Assembly (NCBI RefSeq): GCF_003515705.1
Contig: NZ_QWEH01000002.1
Coordinates: 407,707-471,706 of the forward strand
DNA length: 64,000 nucleotides
Direction: 5' to 3'
Source: Oceanobacillus profundus
GTDB taxonomy: Bacteria > Bacillota > Bacilli > Bacillales > Amphibacillaceae
Numbering within the stretch: the stretch's first letter is position 1; each line of letters opens with the position of its first letter. Positions 43,066-52,160 of this stretch are shown piece by piece. Position numbers and translations under genes: made by a program. The notes under the pieces are model-generated. The model saw only the letters and a program-made list of their open reading frames with translations. It did no database searches and had not been told where the DNA came from.

Positions 43066-44055
43066 TTAATCAGACATAACTCTTTCAGCGTAATCTGTGT
43101 TCACTAAATCAGTGTATGGAACATCTGCTGGAAGCTCACCAGCTTCATCCATAATTGATTTTAAATTTTCCCATTCTTCTTCATCTAAAATTGGATCGAC
43201 CGCGAAGGAATCCTGGCTTTTATAACGATCAATCGATGCAGCAAGCATATCCAGATCTGTGTCTTCAAAATAAGGCTCAATAACTTCAGCAATTTCTTCT
43301 GCACTGTTTTCCGCGACCCAGTCTTGAGCTTTATAAATCGCACGGGTGAATTTCTCAACTGCCTCGTCATTTTCTTCCATGAAGCTCTGTTTCGTCATGA
43401 ATACCGTGTATGGAACTGTACCGGATTCTTCTCCAAAGGATGCAACAATATGTCCCTGACCTTCTTTCTCTAAAATACTAGCGGTCGGTTCAAATAGCTG
43501 GACATACTCATAATCACCAGATGAAAATGCTCCAGGGATATTGGCAAAATCAATATTCTGTACGAGATCTAAATCCGCATGTGGATCAATGCCATGATTC
43601 TTTAATACAAATTCACCAACCATCTGTGGCATCCCGCCAACACGCTGTCCTAAAAAGTTACTACCCTCTAAATCTTCCCACTCAAAATCAGGTTGTGGCT
43701 CCTTTGCCACTAAAAATGTCCCGTCTGTCTGGGTTAACTGTGCAAAGTTAATCGCATAATCTTTAGAGTCCTGTGCATACACATAGATGGAAGTCTCCGA
43801 TCCGACGAGCGCGATATCCGCTCCACCAGAAAGAAGTGCCGTCATTGTCGTATCTCCACCCCATGTTGTCTGAAGTTCTACCTCCAGTCCTTCTTCCTCA
43901 AAAAAACCTTTCTCGAGCGCTACATATTGTGGTGCATAAAAGAGGGAGCGAGTGACCTCTGCTAAGCTGATTTTAGTTGTCTGCGCTGAATTACAAGCAG
44001 AAAGGAAAATGAGGAAAACAACTGTTACAACAGCAATCAATTTAATTTTTCTCAT
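43066..44055 (-). CDS. ytlA: ABC transporter substrate-binding lipoprotein, YtlA type
   Basis: Lipoprotein of 329 residues with lipobox FLSAC (Cys21). The mature part is an NMT1/SsuA/THI5-like periplasmic-binding fold: LAEVTRSLFYAPQYVALEKG and GFFEEEGLEVEL at the N-terminus, ALLSGGADIALVGSE near residue 76, and a QRVGGMPQMVGEFVLK segment. The class binds aliphatic sulfonates, nitrate or thiamine pyrimidine precursors; ligand identity here is open. First gene of the operon. I found no riboswitch in its leader, so a thiamine role is not supported. Confidence 0.88.
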   Translation of the reverse strand: MRKIKLIAVVTVVFLIFLSACNSAQTTKISLAEVTRSLFYAPQYVALEKGFFEEEGLEVELQTTWGGDTTMTALLSGGADIALVGSETSIYVYAQDSKDYAINFAQLTQTDGTFLVAKEPQPDFEWEDLEGSNFLGQRVGGMPQMVGEFVLKNHGIDPHADLDLVQNIDFANIPGAFSSGDYEYVQLFEPTASILEKEGQGHIVASFGEESGTVPYTVFMTKQSFMEENDEAVEKFTRAIYKAQDWVAENSAEEIAEVIEPYFEDTDLDMLAASIDRYKSQDSFAVDPILDEEEWENLKSIMDEAGELPADVPYTDLVNTDYAERVMSD

Positions 44056-44340
44056 GCGTTTCGTTCCTTTCAGAATACGTGATCATTTATCAACACAGTT
44101 TATGCGAAACTGGAAAATGTGTGAATGCCTAGTTGAGGTGAGGGCGAGAGGGAATAGTAAAGGTTTTGAAACTGCAGATTTAAGTATAGTGGTGCGGGAA
44201 TTTAAGGTTACAGAGCCTTAGTGCATGGGTCTGGACTAATAACCTGGGCAATAGAATAGCGTGTGTAAAATGGAGCAAAAATCCGATAGTCAAAGGGGGA
44301 AATCGATCTATCGGTTATAAGTAAAAATTGGAGGGAGGAA
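44056..44340. other. Intergenic region upstream of ytlA
   Basis: No convincing gene, riboswitch or strong promoter is visible on either strand in this stretch of about 285 bases. Weak short reading frames here show no ribosome binding sites. Confidence 0.4.
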
Positions 44341-44341
44341 C

Positions 44342-44378
44342 ATAAAAAGCCAGCCCATAAAAACAGGCTGGCTATCAG
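44342..44378 (-). terminator. Intrinsic terminator after pckA
   Basis: AGCCAGCC / GGCTGGCT forms an 8-bp GC-rich stem, followed on the minus strand by TTTTTATG. Confidence 0.85.
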
Positions 44379-44442
44379 CATGATGCTGATACTGACTCCA
44401 CTCATATAAATAAAATCCTTTTGGGATGAGTAAACAGAATTA

Positions 44443-46029
44443 TTACCCTTGGTAAACCGGGCCGGCTTCTTTAATTGGATCACTTGCATTATTGAATTTC
44501 TTGAAATTCTCATGGAATTTTAATGCTAGTGATTTTGCCGTCTCCTCATATGCTGTTTGATCATTCCATGTTTTTTTCGGAATGAGTACTTCATCTGGAA
44601 CTCCTGGAACATGCATTGGAATTTCTAATCCGAAAATTTCATCTTTTACAGTTTCCATTGAATTCAGCTCGCCTTCTAGAGCAGAGTGAATCATTGCACG
44701 CGTATAGGATAGCTTCATACGGTTTCCAACACCGTAAGATCCGCCAGTCCAGCCAGTATTAACTAAGAACACATTTGAATTGTACATATCAATTTTTTCA
44801 CCTAGCATTTCAGCATATTTTGCTGGTGCCAAAGGTAGAAAAGGAGAACCAAAGCATGCTGAGAAAGTTGCTTGCGGTTCTGTTACTCCGCGCTCTGTAC
44901 CTGCAAGTTTGCTCGTATAGCCGCTTAGGAAATGATACATTGCTTGCTCTTTCGTTAATTTACTGATTGGCGGCAGTGTCCCAGAAGCATCTGCTGTTAA
45001 AAAGATGATTGTATTTGGATGGCCAGCAACGCTTGGTGACACAATGTTATCAATATTCTCAAGCGGGTATGCAGCACGCGTATTCTCTGTTAATGTCGTA
45101 TCATCATAATCAGGAATTCGTGATTTTTCATTTAAAACGACATTTTCGAGTACAGAACCATAGCGAATGGCATTGAAAATTTGGGGTTCTTTTTCCTCCG
45201 ATAGGTTAATACATTTTGCATAGCATCCACCTTCAATATTGAACACGCCATTCGGGCTCCAGCCATGCTCATCATCTCCAATTAGACGGCGGTAAGGATC
45301 AGCGGATAATGTTGTTTTTCCTGTGCCGGAAAGGCCGAAGAACAGGGCTACATCACCTTCTAGACCAACATTTGCTGAGCAATGCATGGACAAAACATCT
45401 CGCTTTGGCAGCAAGTAGTTCATCACTGAGAAGATAGATTTTTTTATTTCACCGGCATATTCAGTACCTCCAATTAAAACAACACGTTTCTTAAAGGAGA
45501 TTAAGATAAATGTTTCCGAATTTGTTCCATCGACAGCTGGATCTGCTTTGAAATTTGGAGCAGAAACAACAGTAAACTCTGCTTGGTGATTTTCTAACTC
45601 TTCATCTGTTGGCGTGATAAACAATTGACGTGAGAAAAGATTATGCCATGCATATTCATTGATGACTTGAATTGGCAGGCGATAATTTTTATCCGCACCA
45701 GCAAACCCTTGAAACTGATAAAGTTCATCTTTTTCTTTTAAATAATCTATTACTTTTCTGTAAAGATTATCAAATACTTTTTCTTCGATTGGACGGTTTA
45801 CCTTTCCCCAGTCAACAAAATCTGCACAAACCTCATCTTTTACAATAAATTTATCTTCGGGAGAACGCCCAGTATATTTTCCAGTAGTTGCTCGAATTGC
45901 ACCCGTAGAAGTAAGACTTCCTTCTTGATAACGTAAAATTTTTTCTACTAATTGTGCTACCGACAAATTAATATGCATATTATTGTGTTCATTTAACTCT
46001 TTAATTAATGATCTCTCCACCGTTTTCAT
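44443..46029 (-). CDS. pckA: Phosphoenolpyruvate carboxykinase (ATP)
   Basis: Gluconeogenic enzyme turning oxaloacetate and ATP into phosphoenolpyruvate, ADP and CO2; 528 residues, close to B. subtilis PckA. The kinase-1 loop [14 protein letters not shown] lies near residue 233, with the metal-binding DDEHGW just after. Other motifs are RSPEDKFIV near 55, the GEIKKSIF region near 200, and [20 protein letters not shown] near 380. The ATG at 46029 has an AGGAG site 8 bases upstream. It is divergent from metK, as in related genomes, and is expected to be repressed during glycolytic growth. Confidence 0.96.
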   Translation of the reverse strand: MKTVERSLIKELNEHNNMHINLSVAQLVEKILRYQEGSLTSTGAIRATTGKYTGRSPEDKFIVKDEVCADFVDWGKVNRPIEEKVFDNLYRKVIDYLKEKDELYQFQGFAGADKNYRLPIQVINEYAWHNLFSRQLFITPTDEELENHQAEFTVVSAPNFKADPAVDGTNSETFILISFKKRVVLIGGTEYAGEIKKSIFSVMNYLLPKRDVLSMHCSANVGLEGDVALFFGLSGTGKTTLSADPYRRLIGDDEHGWSPNGVFNIEGGCYAKCINLSEEKEPQIFNAIRYGSVLENVVLNEKSRIPDYDDTTLTENTRAAYPLENIDNIVSPSVAGHPNTIIFLTADASGTLPPISKLTKEQAMYHFLSGYTSKLAGTERGVTEPQATFSACFGSPFLPLAPAKYAEMLGEKIDMYNSNVFLVNTGWTGGSYGVGNRMKLSYTRAMIHSALEGELNSMETVKDEIFGLEIPMHVPGVPDEVLIPKKTWNDQTAYEETAKSLALKFHENFKKFNNASDPIKEAGPVYQG

Positions 46030-46099
46030 GTCATTATCTCCTGCCTTTTTAAGGATTTTATACGTTTATGACAACTTTTATTTTCTTAAGATGCTTATT

Positions 46100-46127
46100 A
46101 GTATAACACATTTATATTATTAGTCCA
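46100..46127 (-). promoter_or_regulatory. pckA promoter
   Basis: On the minus strand TGGACT (46122-46127) and TATACT (46100-46105) are 16 bases apart. I could not confirm CcpN-type operators. Confidence 0.5.
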
Positions 46128-46182
46128 TACTATTTAAAAATAAATTATAAAAAATATATAATAGCCCACCATCCGAAAATAG

Positions 46183-46211
46183 TTGACACCTACAGCTACT
46201 TTCGTTAATCT
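46183..46211 (+). promoter_or_regulatory. metK promoter
   Basis: TTGACA (46183-46188) and TAATCT (46206-46211) are 17 bases apart, directly before the SAM riboswitch. Confidence 0.65.
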
Positions 46212-46226
46212 AAAGGTTGAACGGAT

Positions 46227-46338
46227 ACTCTTATTCAGAGTTGGTGGAGGGACAGACCCGATGAAACCCAGCAACCATCACATGATGTGAATTGGTGCTA
46301 ACCTGATGCAAGGAACACTTCCTTGAACAATAAGAGCG
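46227..46338 (+). ncRNA. SAM-I riboswitch (S-box)
   Basis: The P1 stem is CTCTTATT / AATAAGAG. The core includes AGAGTTGGTGGAGGGACAGA, CCCGATGAAACCCAGCAACC and the GGTGCTAACCTGATGCAAGG block. A terminator follows at 46352-46388. Upstream of metK this gives feedback control by S-adenosylmethionine. Confidence 0.97.
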
Positions 46339-46351
46339 AAAGGCCAGTATA

Positions 46352-46389
46352 CCCTTTCCTCATGTCTTTGAAGGAAAGGCTTTTTTGTT
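46352..46389 (+). terminator. SAM riboswitch terminator
   Basis: CCTTTCC / GGAAAGG arms are followed by CTTTTTTG, forming the off-state of the S-box. Confidence 0.88.
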
Positions 46390-46543
46390 TTTTATAGAGA
46401 AGTTATATATAAAATGATATTCATAGAAAAGCGATTGACCTGGTCAGTGGGAAAAGTTTTACCTTTTGAAGGTACTTTGAATAATATATGTAGAACATTT
46501 AAATTAGAGTTCCGTAACATACAATAAAGGAGAGTTTAGCCTA

Positions 46544-47740
46544 ATGGCTGTAAATCGACGTTTATTTACTTCAGAATCAGTAACAGAAGGTCATCCAGAC
46601 AAAATGTCAGACCAAATTTCAGATGCTATCCTAGATGAAATTTTAAAAAAGGATCCGAATGCACGAGTTGCGTGTGAAACAACTGTAACAACTGGATTAG
46701 TGTTAGTAGCGGGGGAAATTTCGACAAGCACATATGTAGATATTCCTGCTATTGTAAGAGAAACGATAAAAGGAATTGGCTATACTCGAGCTAAATATGG
46801 TTTTGACTCGGAAACATGTGCTGTAATGACGGCAATTGATGAGCAGTCAGCAGATATTGCTGGCGGTGTTGACACCGCACTAGAAGCACGCCAAGGAAAA
46901 ATGAGCGAGGATGAAATTGATGCAATAGGTGCTGGAGATCAAGGGTTAATGTTTGGTTTTGCTTGTGATGAAACCGAAGAGCTTATGCCACTACCGATTT
47001 CATTAGCGCATAAATTAGCGAAGCGCCTTGCTGATGTAAGAAAAGAAAAAATTGTAGATTACCTGCGCCCGGATGGGAAAACACAGGTTACTGTAGAATA
47101 TGATGAAAATGATCAGCCTATCGGAATCGACACAATCGTTATATCTACACAGCATCACCAAGATACCACTACTGAACAAATTGAAAAAGATATGATTGAG
47201 CATGTGGTTCGTGCCGTTGTACCTACTGATCTCTTGGATGAAAACACAAAGTATTTCATTAACCCAACTGGTCGTTTTGTAATTGGGGGACCACAGGGGG
47301 ATGTAGGACTTACTGGTCGTAAAATCATCGTAGACACATACGGTGGGTATGCACGACATGGCGGTGGAGCATTTAGTGGAAAGGATGCAACGAAAGTAGA
47401 TCGCTCTGCTGCATATGCAGCTCGCTATGTTGCAAAAAACATCGTTGCTGCAGGTCTTGCGAAGTCATGTGAGGTTCAATTGGCGTATGCAATTGGTGTA
47501 GCAGAGCCTGTATCCATTGCGATTAATACATTTGGTACTGGAAAGGTAAGCGAGGAAACACTTGTAGCTGCGGTTCGTAAATTATTCGATCTTCGCCCAG
47601 CAGGAATTATTCGGATGCTCGACCTTCGTCAGCCAATATTTAAAAACACAGCAGCATATGGTCATTTTGGTAGAACGGATGTTGCATTTTCATGGGAAAA
47701 AACAGATAAAGTTGATGAGTTAATCGCATTGACAAAATAA
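46544..47740 (+). CDS. metK: S-adenosylmethionine synthetase
   Basis: Cytosolic enzyme making S-adenosylmethionine from ATP and methionine, 398 residues. Conserved motifs are [20 protein letters not shown] at the N-terminus, [16 protein letters not shown] near residue 119, [20 protein letters not shown] near 240 and the ATP P-loop-like [19 protein letters not shown] near 269. The leader carries a SAM riboswitch and an AAAGGAGAG ribosome binding site. Between the riboswitch terminator and the start codon is about 150 bases with no further feature. Confidence 0.97.
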   Translation: MAVNRRLFTSESVTEGHPDKMSDQISDAILDEILKKDPNARVACETTVTTGLVLVAGEISTSTYVDIPAIVRETIKGIGYTRAKYGFDSETCAVMTAIDEQSADIAGGVDTALEARQGKMSEDEIDAIGAGDQGLMFGFACDETEELMPLPISLAHKLAKRLADVRKEKIVDYLRPDGKTQVTVEYDENDQPIGIDTIVISTQHHQDTTTEQIEKDMIEHVVRAVVPTDLLDENTKYFINPTGRFVIGGPQGDVGLTGRKIIVDTYGGYARHGGGAFSGKDATKVDRSAAYAARYVAKNIVAAGLAKSCEVQLAYAIGVAEPVSIAINTFGTGKVSEETLVAAVRKLFDLRPAGIIRMLDLRQPIFKNTAAYGHFGRTDVAFSWEKTDKVDELIALTK

Positions 47741-47841
47741 TATTATAGCTGTACAGCTCTTATTGAGTTGTGCAGCTTTTTGTTTAGCTGATGGAGTTTG
47801 GGCTAGCATACGATTTATAATCTAGAAAGAGAGGAATGCTC

Positions 47842-48282
47842 ATGTACTATTATGAAGATAATAGTGGTCTACTACTGGATATTGTCATATTAATAGGTGT
47901 GCTTTCACTTATTATTTTTATATTTAATTCGATCATGAGAATATTATTGCACGTGAAGCGTCCAAAATGGTTTTCTAATAATTATGTGAACGATATACAT
48001 GAAAAGTATGATAAAAGGTTACGATTAATAGCTGTCATTGCATACATAGGTGCTGGATTTTATTTCATTTATACAACTATTTCCTCGAGTTCTGATGTTA
48101 CGCTGTATTTATTTTTACTTGGCATGATCTTCACTGGTATACAGGAATTGTTTCGAGCATACATGGAGTGGAAATACCTAGAAGGGAAAAATGATTATCT
48201 ATTTACGCTCAGTCAAGTTATATTTATTTCCACACTTGTCATTGTAGCGTTGAGGTCTGGGTTCTTTGGTCTTTTAGGGTGA
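47842..48282 (+). CDS. DUF4181-like membrane protein
   Basis: Membrane protein of about 146 residues with four hydrophobic helices, the first two separated by a basic cytosolic segment (HVKRPKWFSNNYVNDIHEKYDKR). WF-x-x-x-x-VN-x-x-H after the first helix fits the DUF4181 family. The second ATG at 47842 suits the GAGAGG site (7-base spacing) better than the ATG at 47836. Role unknown. It sits between metK and ytoA. Confidence 0.68.
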   Translation: MYYYEDNSGLLLDIVILIGVLSLIIFIFNSIMRILLHVKRPKWFSNNYVNDIHEKYDKRLRLIAVIAYIGAGFYFIYTTISSSSDVTLYLFLLGMIFTGIQELFRAYMEWKYLEGKNDYLFTLSQVIFISTLVIVALRSGFFGLLG

Positions 48283-48324
48283 TAAACAGAGGAGCTTGAT
48301 CTATTATTTCAAGCCCCTAACTGA

Positions 48325-48846
48325 TTAATGTCCCATATTTGTATTTTCCTTATAATATTTACCTTTTTCTACATAAGATGTACGAACCCGTTCCATTTCC
48401 GCATAATCTTTTTCAGATAGCTCGCGTACAACCTTTGCCGGTCTCCCCATCACTAACGTGTTAGGAGGTACTTTCTTTCCGGGTGGCACAAGACTTCCTG
48501 CACCAACGAATGCATTTTCTCCGATTTCCGCACCATCCAAGATAATCGATCCCATTCCAATTAAGGCATTTTTCCGAACGATAGCAGAGTGTAAGGTAAC
48601 TTGATGACCGATTGTGACATCATCTTCAATGAGAAGTGTCTTATTTGGGCTTTGATGCAGCATACAAAAATCCTGGATGTTAACCCGTTTCCCAATTCGA
48701 GTTGGCGCAACATCACCGCGGATAATTGCTTTAAACCAAACACTAGATTCCTCATCAATCGTAACGTCTCCATTTATTACAGCATCTTTTGCAATAAAAG
48801 CAGTTTCGTGAATGGTTGGATAAATATTTTTGTAAGGCTCAATCAT
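48325..48846 (-). CDS. ytoA: Gamma-carbonic-anhydrase-like hexapeptide protein YtoA
   Basis: Protein of 173 residues with a left-handed beta helix of hexapeptide repeats, typified by FIAKDAVINGDVTIDEESS and GENAFVGAGSLVPPGKKVP. Three histidines expected to bind metal are present in the DFCMLHQSP and IGHQVTLHSA region (about residues 66-90). It belongs to the gamma carbonic anhydrase/acyltransferase-like family; carbonic anhydrase activity is not proven for Bacillus members. It is divergent from ytpB, as in B. subtilis. Confidence 0.88.
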   Translation of the reverse strand: MIEPYKNIYPTIHETAFIAKDAVINGDVTIDEESSVWFKAIIRGDVAPTRIGKRVNIQDFCMLHQSPNKTLLIEDDVTIGHQVTLHSAIVRKNALIGMGSIILDGAEIGENAFVGAGSLVPPGKKVPPNTLVMGRPAKVVRELSEKDYAEMERVRTSYVEKGKYYKENTNMGH

Positions 48847-48935
48847 GTTTACAACCCCTTGTTTTTTGTTTTCCTATTGTATATGATGCTATAATTAGTA
48901 TAGCAAATTTCATCAATTGGAATGGAGGAAATAGA

Positions 48936-50021
48936 TTGACAAAGGTACCAAAAAATGCGATTACATTACTAAGAATCGTGTTTAAACGAATCTTTCCAAT
49001 GGTTGATGAGGAAATGAATTACTGGAAGCGTAGAGCAGAGCAGATACCGAATGATGAGTTGCGCACCCAAGCTCTTGCTAGCATAAAAGATAAACGATTT
49101 CACTGTCAAGGTGGAAGTGTTTATGCACTGCTTGCTGGAGAAAGAGAGAAAAAAGCAGTTCGTTTTATTGTTGCGTATCAAACAATTAGTGATTATTTGG
49201 ATAATCTTTGTGATCGAAGCACTTCGCTTGATCCTAAGGATTTCCGTATGTTGCATGAAGCGATGAAGGATGCTTTAACGCCTATGAATCCAATGAAAAA
49301 TTATTATGAACTGCGAGATGATCAAGCTGATGGAGGCTATCTTGCGGAGTTAGTTCAAACATGTCAAGAAACATTAAGAGATGTAGCATCCTTTGAACAA
49401 ATCCAGAATCAGCTTCTCAAACTCCAAGGATTATACGCAGATTTACAGGTTCATAAGCATGTACAGTTAAGAGAAAGAATTCCACGGTTAACGTCATGGT
49501 TTGAAAAAAATAAAGATACGAATGAAAATCTCTCATGGTATGAATTTTCTGCTGCGAGTGGTTCAACCTTGGGAATTTTTTGTCTTGTATCTTACGGACT
49601 TGGCGGAAAACTCAAATCAAATACAGCGCAAGCTATTTATGATGGCTATTTTCCTTACATGCAGGGGCTGCATATCTTGCTTGATTACTATATTGATCAA
49701 CAAGAGGATCGTGACGAAGGAGATCTTAACTTTTGTAGTTATTATGAGGATTGGAATAAAATGAAAGAGCGTTTCCTTTATTTTATTAAACAGACAAAAA
49801 CAGATGTACGCGGTTTGCCAGATCGGAAATTTCATGAAATGATCCATCAAGGCTTAATTGGCCTATACTTAGGTGATAAAAAAGTAAAAACAATTCCATA
49901 TAGTGATAAAATGCGAAAGGCTTTGCTGCAAGCCGGAGGAGTTACTGCTAAAATGTTTAATTGGAATATTCGTATGTATTATAAAGCAGAGGGAAAGAGA
50001 GGGGAAATGAAAGATGTATGA
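48936..50021 (+). CDS. ytpB: Tetraprenyl-beta-curcumene synthase YtpB
   Basis: Terpene synthase of 361 residues that in B. subtilis turns all-E-tetraprenyl diphosphate into tetraprenyl-beta-curcumene, a precursor of spore C35 sesquarterpenes. Acidic motifs that could hold magnesium are SDYLDNLCDR near residue 85 and YYIDQQEDRDEGDLNF near 250. They do not follow the usual DDxxD. The TTG at 48936 is chosen because the TGGAGGAA site is 5 bases upstream; longer upstream frames overlap ytoA. It overlaps the next gene by 8 bases. Confidence 0.87.
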   Translation: MTKVPKNAITLLRIVFKRIFPMVDEEMNYWKRRAEQIPNDELRTQALASIKDKRFHCQGGSVYALLAGEREKKAVRFIVAYQTISDYLDNLCDRSTSLDPKDFRMLHEAMKDALTPMNPMKNYYELRDDQADGGYLAELVQTCQETLRDVASFEQIQNQLLKLQGLYADLQVHKHVQLRERIPRLTSWFEKNKDTNENLSWYEFSAASGSTLGIFCLVSYGLGGKLKSNTAQAIYDGYFPYMQGLHILLDYYIDQQEDRDEGDLNFCSYYEDWNKMKERFLYFIKQTKTDVRGLPDRKFHEMIHQGLIGLYLGDKKVKTIPYSDKMRKALLQAGGVTAKMFNWNIRMYYKAEGKRGEMKDV

Positions 50022-50451
50022 GCAAAAAATGAAAGAAAATGATCGAGATGTTGTGGCATTTATTGAGGATATTGACAATGCCAAAAAGCGAGAGGATGCT
50101 TATAAGCTGCTTGAAATTTTTACAGAAACAACTGGATATCCGGCTAAAATGTGGGGAACAACCATTATTGGATTTGGTTCCTATCATTATAAATATGCAT
50201 CTGGTCATGAAGGAGATGCGCCATTAGTCGGATTCTCGCCACGCAGGGCAAAGCATAGTTTATATTTTGCAGCCGGTGATGACAGAAGAGAGGATCTGCT
50301 GACAGATTTCGGAAAGCATACAACCGGAAAAGCTTGTGTGTATATTAATAAACTTGCTGATATTAATGTGGATGTTTTGAAAGCATTGATCAATCAATCT
50401 GTGGAGTTTTTACAGGAGAAATATCCAAATGAAGCAGGGGAAGATGCGTAA
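50014..50451 (+). CDS. DUF1801-family protein
   Basis: Cytosolic protein of 145 residues. The family pattern includes an N-terminal helix (VVAFIEDIDNAKKREDAYKL), MWGTTIIGFGSYHYKY near residue 46, PLVGFSPRRAKHSLYF near 70 and the C-terminal GKACVYINKLADIN. DUF1801 proteins are small alpha/beta proteins with unclear function. The gene overlaps the ytpB stop region by 8 bases, so it is co-translated with the terpene synthase. Confidence 0.82.
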   Translation: MYEQKMKENDRDVVAFIEDIDNAKKREDAYKLLEIFTETTGYPAKMWGTTIIGFGSYHYKYASGHEGDAPLVGFSPRRAKHSLYFAAGDDRREDLLTDFGKHTTGKACVYINKLADINVDVLKALINQSVEFLQEKYPNEAGEDA

Positions 50452-50506
50452 CATAAAGAAGGGAATTACCAAGTCAGAGAATAATCGGTAATCCCCTTCA
50501 TGTGTG

Positions 50507-51265
50507 TTAGGCTTTTGCCAGTTTACTTGAGATCCAAAGATAAATGAAAATGCCGCCAAATGTAATACAAGTGCCTGTAATTAATCGGGCAGATTCTGTT
50601 AATGATGTAAAGCCGAGCAGATAATCTGGCAGGGAAACGAAAGTTAAAACAATTGGAAGTACCCAGGTTTTAGACCAAATGGAAATCCCAATTATAAAAA
50701 TCAATGTTACGATTGCAATGATAATGGTTCCAATCATGCCAAAGCTAATGACTGGTGTCGTAACATGCTGGTTAAGGAAAATCAGACCGATAAAAAGGGC
50801 CATCGGTAACAGTGCAACTGGATAAAGTATAGCAAATTGTTTTCCGGTAGACAGGTTTTTTCCAGCAACATACCGAAATGTAAGTGAAATGCTTGTTAAG
50901 AATAAGATGGCTATGATAAGAAATCCGATAATCTCTAAAAGGGAGTAAGCAAGCGTTCCTTCAAATAAATCTCTGACAACTGTGAACGAAAAAGCACCAA
51001 ATAGAATCATTGGAATATACTTCATCCAAGCTTTAAGGTCAATTGGCATTTCGCTAGCAAGTTGTTCCATGTATGCTCTAGGCGATTGACCAATAATATG
51101 TTCAATTGATTTCCCATCTTTCTCTGCTTGCATTAAATGATTCTCTAATTCCTCGACGATTTCATCAATTTCTTTTTCCTTTTTCCCAGTTGAAAAAAGG
51201 TAAACGCGAAGGTTTTCTAAAAATTGTTTGCTTTTTTTGGATAGCGGTACGTTTTTAGGCATCAT
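50507..51265 (-). CDS. HAAS-domain membrane protein partnered with PadR
   Basis: Protein of about 252 residues. A cytosolic N-terminal helical domain (about residues 8-75, with FLENLRVYLFSTGKKEKEID and EELENHLMQAEKDGKS) fits the HAAS signalling domain common next to PadR regulators. Six hydrophobic helices follow. The start at 51265 is set by an AAAGGAGA site and overlaps the end of padR by 11 bases. Such pairs often respond to cell-envelope conditions; function here is inferred from context. Confidence 0.75.
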   Translation of the reverse strand: MMPKNVPLSKKSKQFLENLRVYLFSTGKKEKEIDEIVEELENHLMQAEKDGKSIEHIIGQSPRAYMEQLASEMPIDLKAWMKYIPMILFGAFSFTVVRDLFEGTLAYSLLEIIGFLIIAILFLTSISLTFRYVAGKNLSTGKQFAILYPVALLPMALFIGLIFLNQHVTTPVISFGMIGTIIIAIVTLIFIIGISIWSKTWVLPIVLTFVSLPDYLLGFTSLTESARLITGTCITFGGIFIYLWISSKLAKA

Positions 51266-51608
51266 GTTTAATCTCCTTTTCCTTTTTCGTTTCATGTTTT
51301 AAGACATGGTTAACGTTCGTCTGTAAGTTCTCCCATCTTTCTATAAAATCTTGCAATTCTTGTTCTCCGTTTTCTGTCAGGCGATAATATTTTCGTTTCG
51401 GTCCTGCTGTGGACTTCTTTAATGTAGAGGTTACTAATTTTTCTTTTTGCATGCGTAATAATAATGGGTAGATTGTACCTTCACTGAAGTTAGAGAAACC
51501 ATATCCTTCCAATTTTTCAGCTAGCTCATAGCCGTAGACTTCTTTGTTTTTAATGATGGCGAGTATGCAACCATCTAAGATCCCTTTCATCATTTGGGTT
51601 GTCGACAC
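51255..51608 (-). CDS. PadR-family transcriptional regulator
   Basis: Winged-helix repressor of about 117 residues. The wHTH includes MKGILDGCILAIIKNKEVYG, YELAEKLEGYGF and the SEGTIYPLLLRMQKEKLV recognition helix and wing, typical of PadR. A C-terminal helix ends with many Lys/Glu residues. The GTG at 51608 is preferred because the AAGGGAGG site lies about 10 bases upstream; the TTG at 51617 is too near. Three palindromes upstream are probably its operators. Confidence 0.88.
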   Translation of the reverse strand: MSTTQMMKGILDGCILAIIKNKEVYGYELAEKLEGYGFSNFSEGTIYPLLLRMQKEKLVTSTLKKSTAGPKRKYYRLTENGEQELQDFIERWENLQTNVNHVLKHETKKEKEIKHDA

Positions 51609-51625
51609 AATAATCAAACCTCCCT

Positions 51626-51718
51626 TATCTTGTATAACAAGATATTTGTTTTCTGGAATATTAGTCTTGTATTACAAGGTATATGCTTAGTATATGTTTT
51701 ATTACCTTGTAATGCAAG
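51626..51718 (-). promoter_or_regulatory. padR promoter with three palindromic operator candidates
   Basis: On the minus strand TTGCAT (51712-51717) and TATACT (51689-51694) are 17 bases apart. Palindromes are TATCTTGT-ATA-ACAAGATA (51626-51644), CTTGTA-T-TACAAG (51666-51678) and CTTG-TAATG-CAAG (51706-51718). All share a CTTGTA/ACAAG core, at about 37-40 base intervals. Confidence 0.62.
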
Positions 51719-52107
51719 TGTTATTGTCGATTTATTAAAAACTAGAAGTACTTGATTATCTTGTTCAACAACTATAAGTATTTTAAACCAGGTGTAGTGA
51801 TGAGTAGCCGGGCGAAGAGATATTCAATTTATACGGTAACTCAAAGTCAGCATGAAGACCTGATTATAGAAGGAGTGGTGTTATTCGTTCACTGAAGTCG
51901 AGTCCAAATGTCCAGGAATAGCGGAGCATCATGAATTACTATCAAATTGATTTTTGATTAATCTTAATTTAGAGCAGGTAAGTACAAATCAGAGTTTTAA
52001 TAAATCTAAAACTGATAAACCAGCAATGAAGAGCAACAAAAATAGCCCGCGCATCCATGCAGCGATCAAATTGTCTGTTGGTGACCTTTCATGTGACCGG
52101 AATCCAT
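51719..52107. other. Gene-free intergenic region with possible decayed sequence
   Basis: No intact gene is visible in about 390 bases. A short stretch near 51990-52110 can be read as a fragment with basic residues, possibly a relic of a transposase, but this is not supportable from sequence alone. Confidence 0.35.
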
Positions 52108-52147
52108 AAAAAAACCGCAGAGAAAATTAAATTTCTCTGCGGTTTTG
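52108..52147 (-). terminator. Intrinsic terminator after the AI-2E-type gene
   Basis: AACCGCAGAGAAA / TTTCTCTGCGGTT is a perfect 13-bp stem. On the minus strand it is followed by TTTTTTT. Confidence 0.9.
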
Positions 52148-52160
52148 TGGAAGTGAAACG

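Noticed and set aside
43952..44221. 89-codon plus-strand ORF upstream of ytlA
   Set aside because: It is antisense to the ytlA signal peptide region and has no ribosome site.
44056..44340. TPP riboswitch upstream of the ytl transporter
   Set aside because: I looked for the CTGAGA and ACCTGATCTGG thiamine-box motifs on the minus strand and found none.
51960..52107. Possible transposase relic
   Set aside because: A short stretch reads vaguely like IS4-type sequence, but it has stops, no terminal repeats and no clear motif; a database search would be needed.
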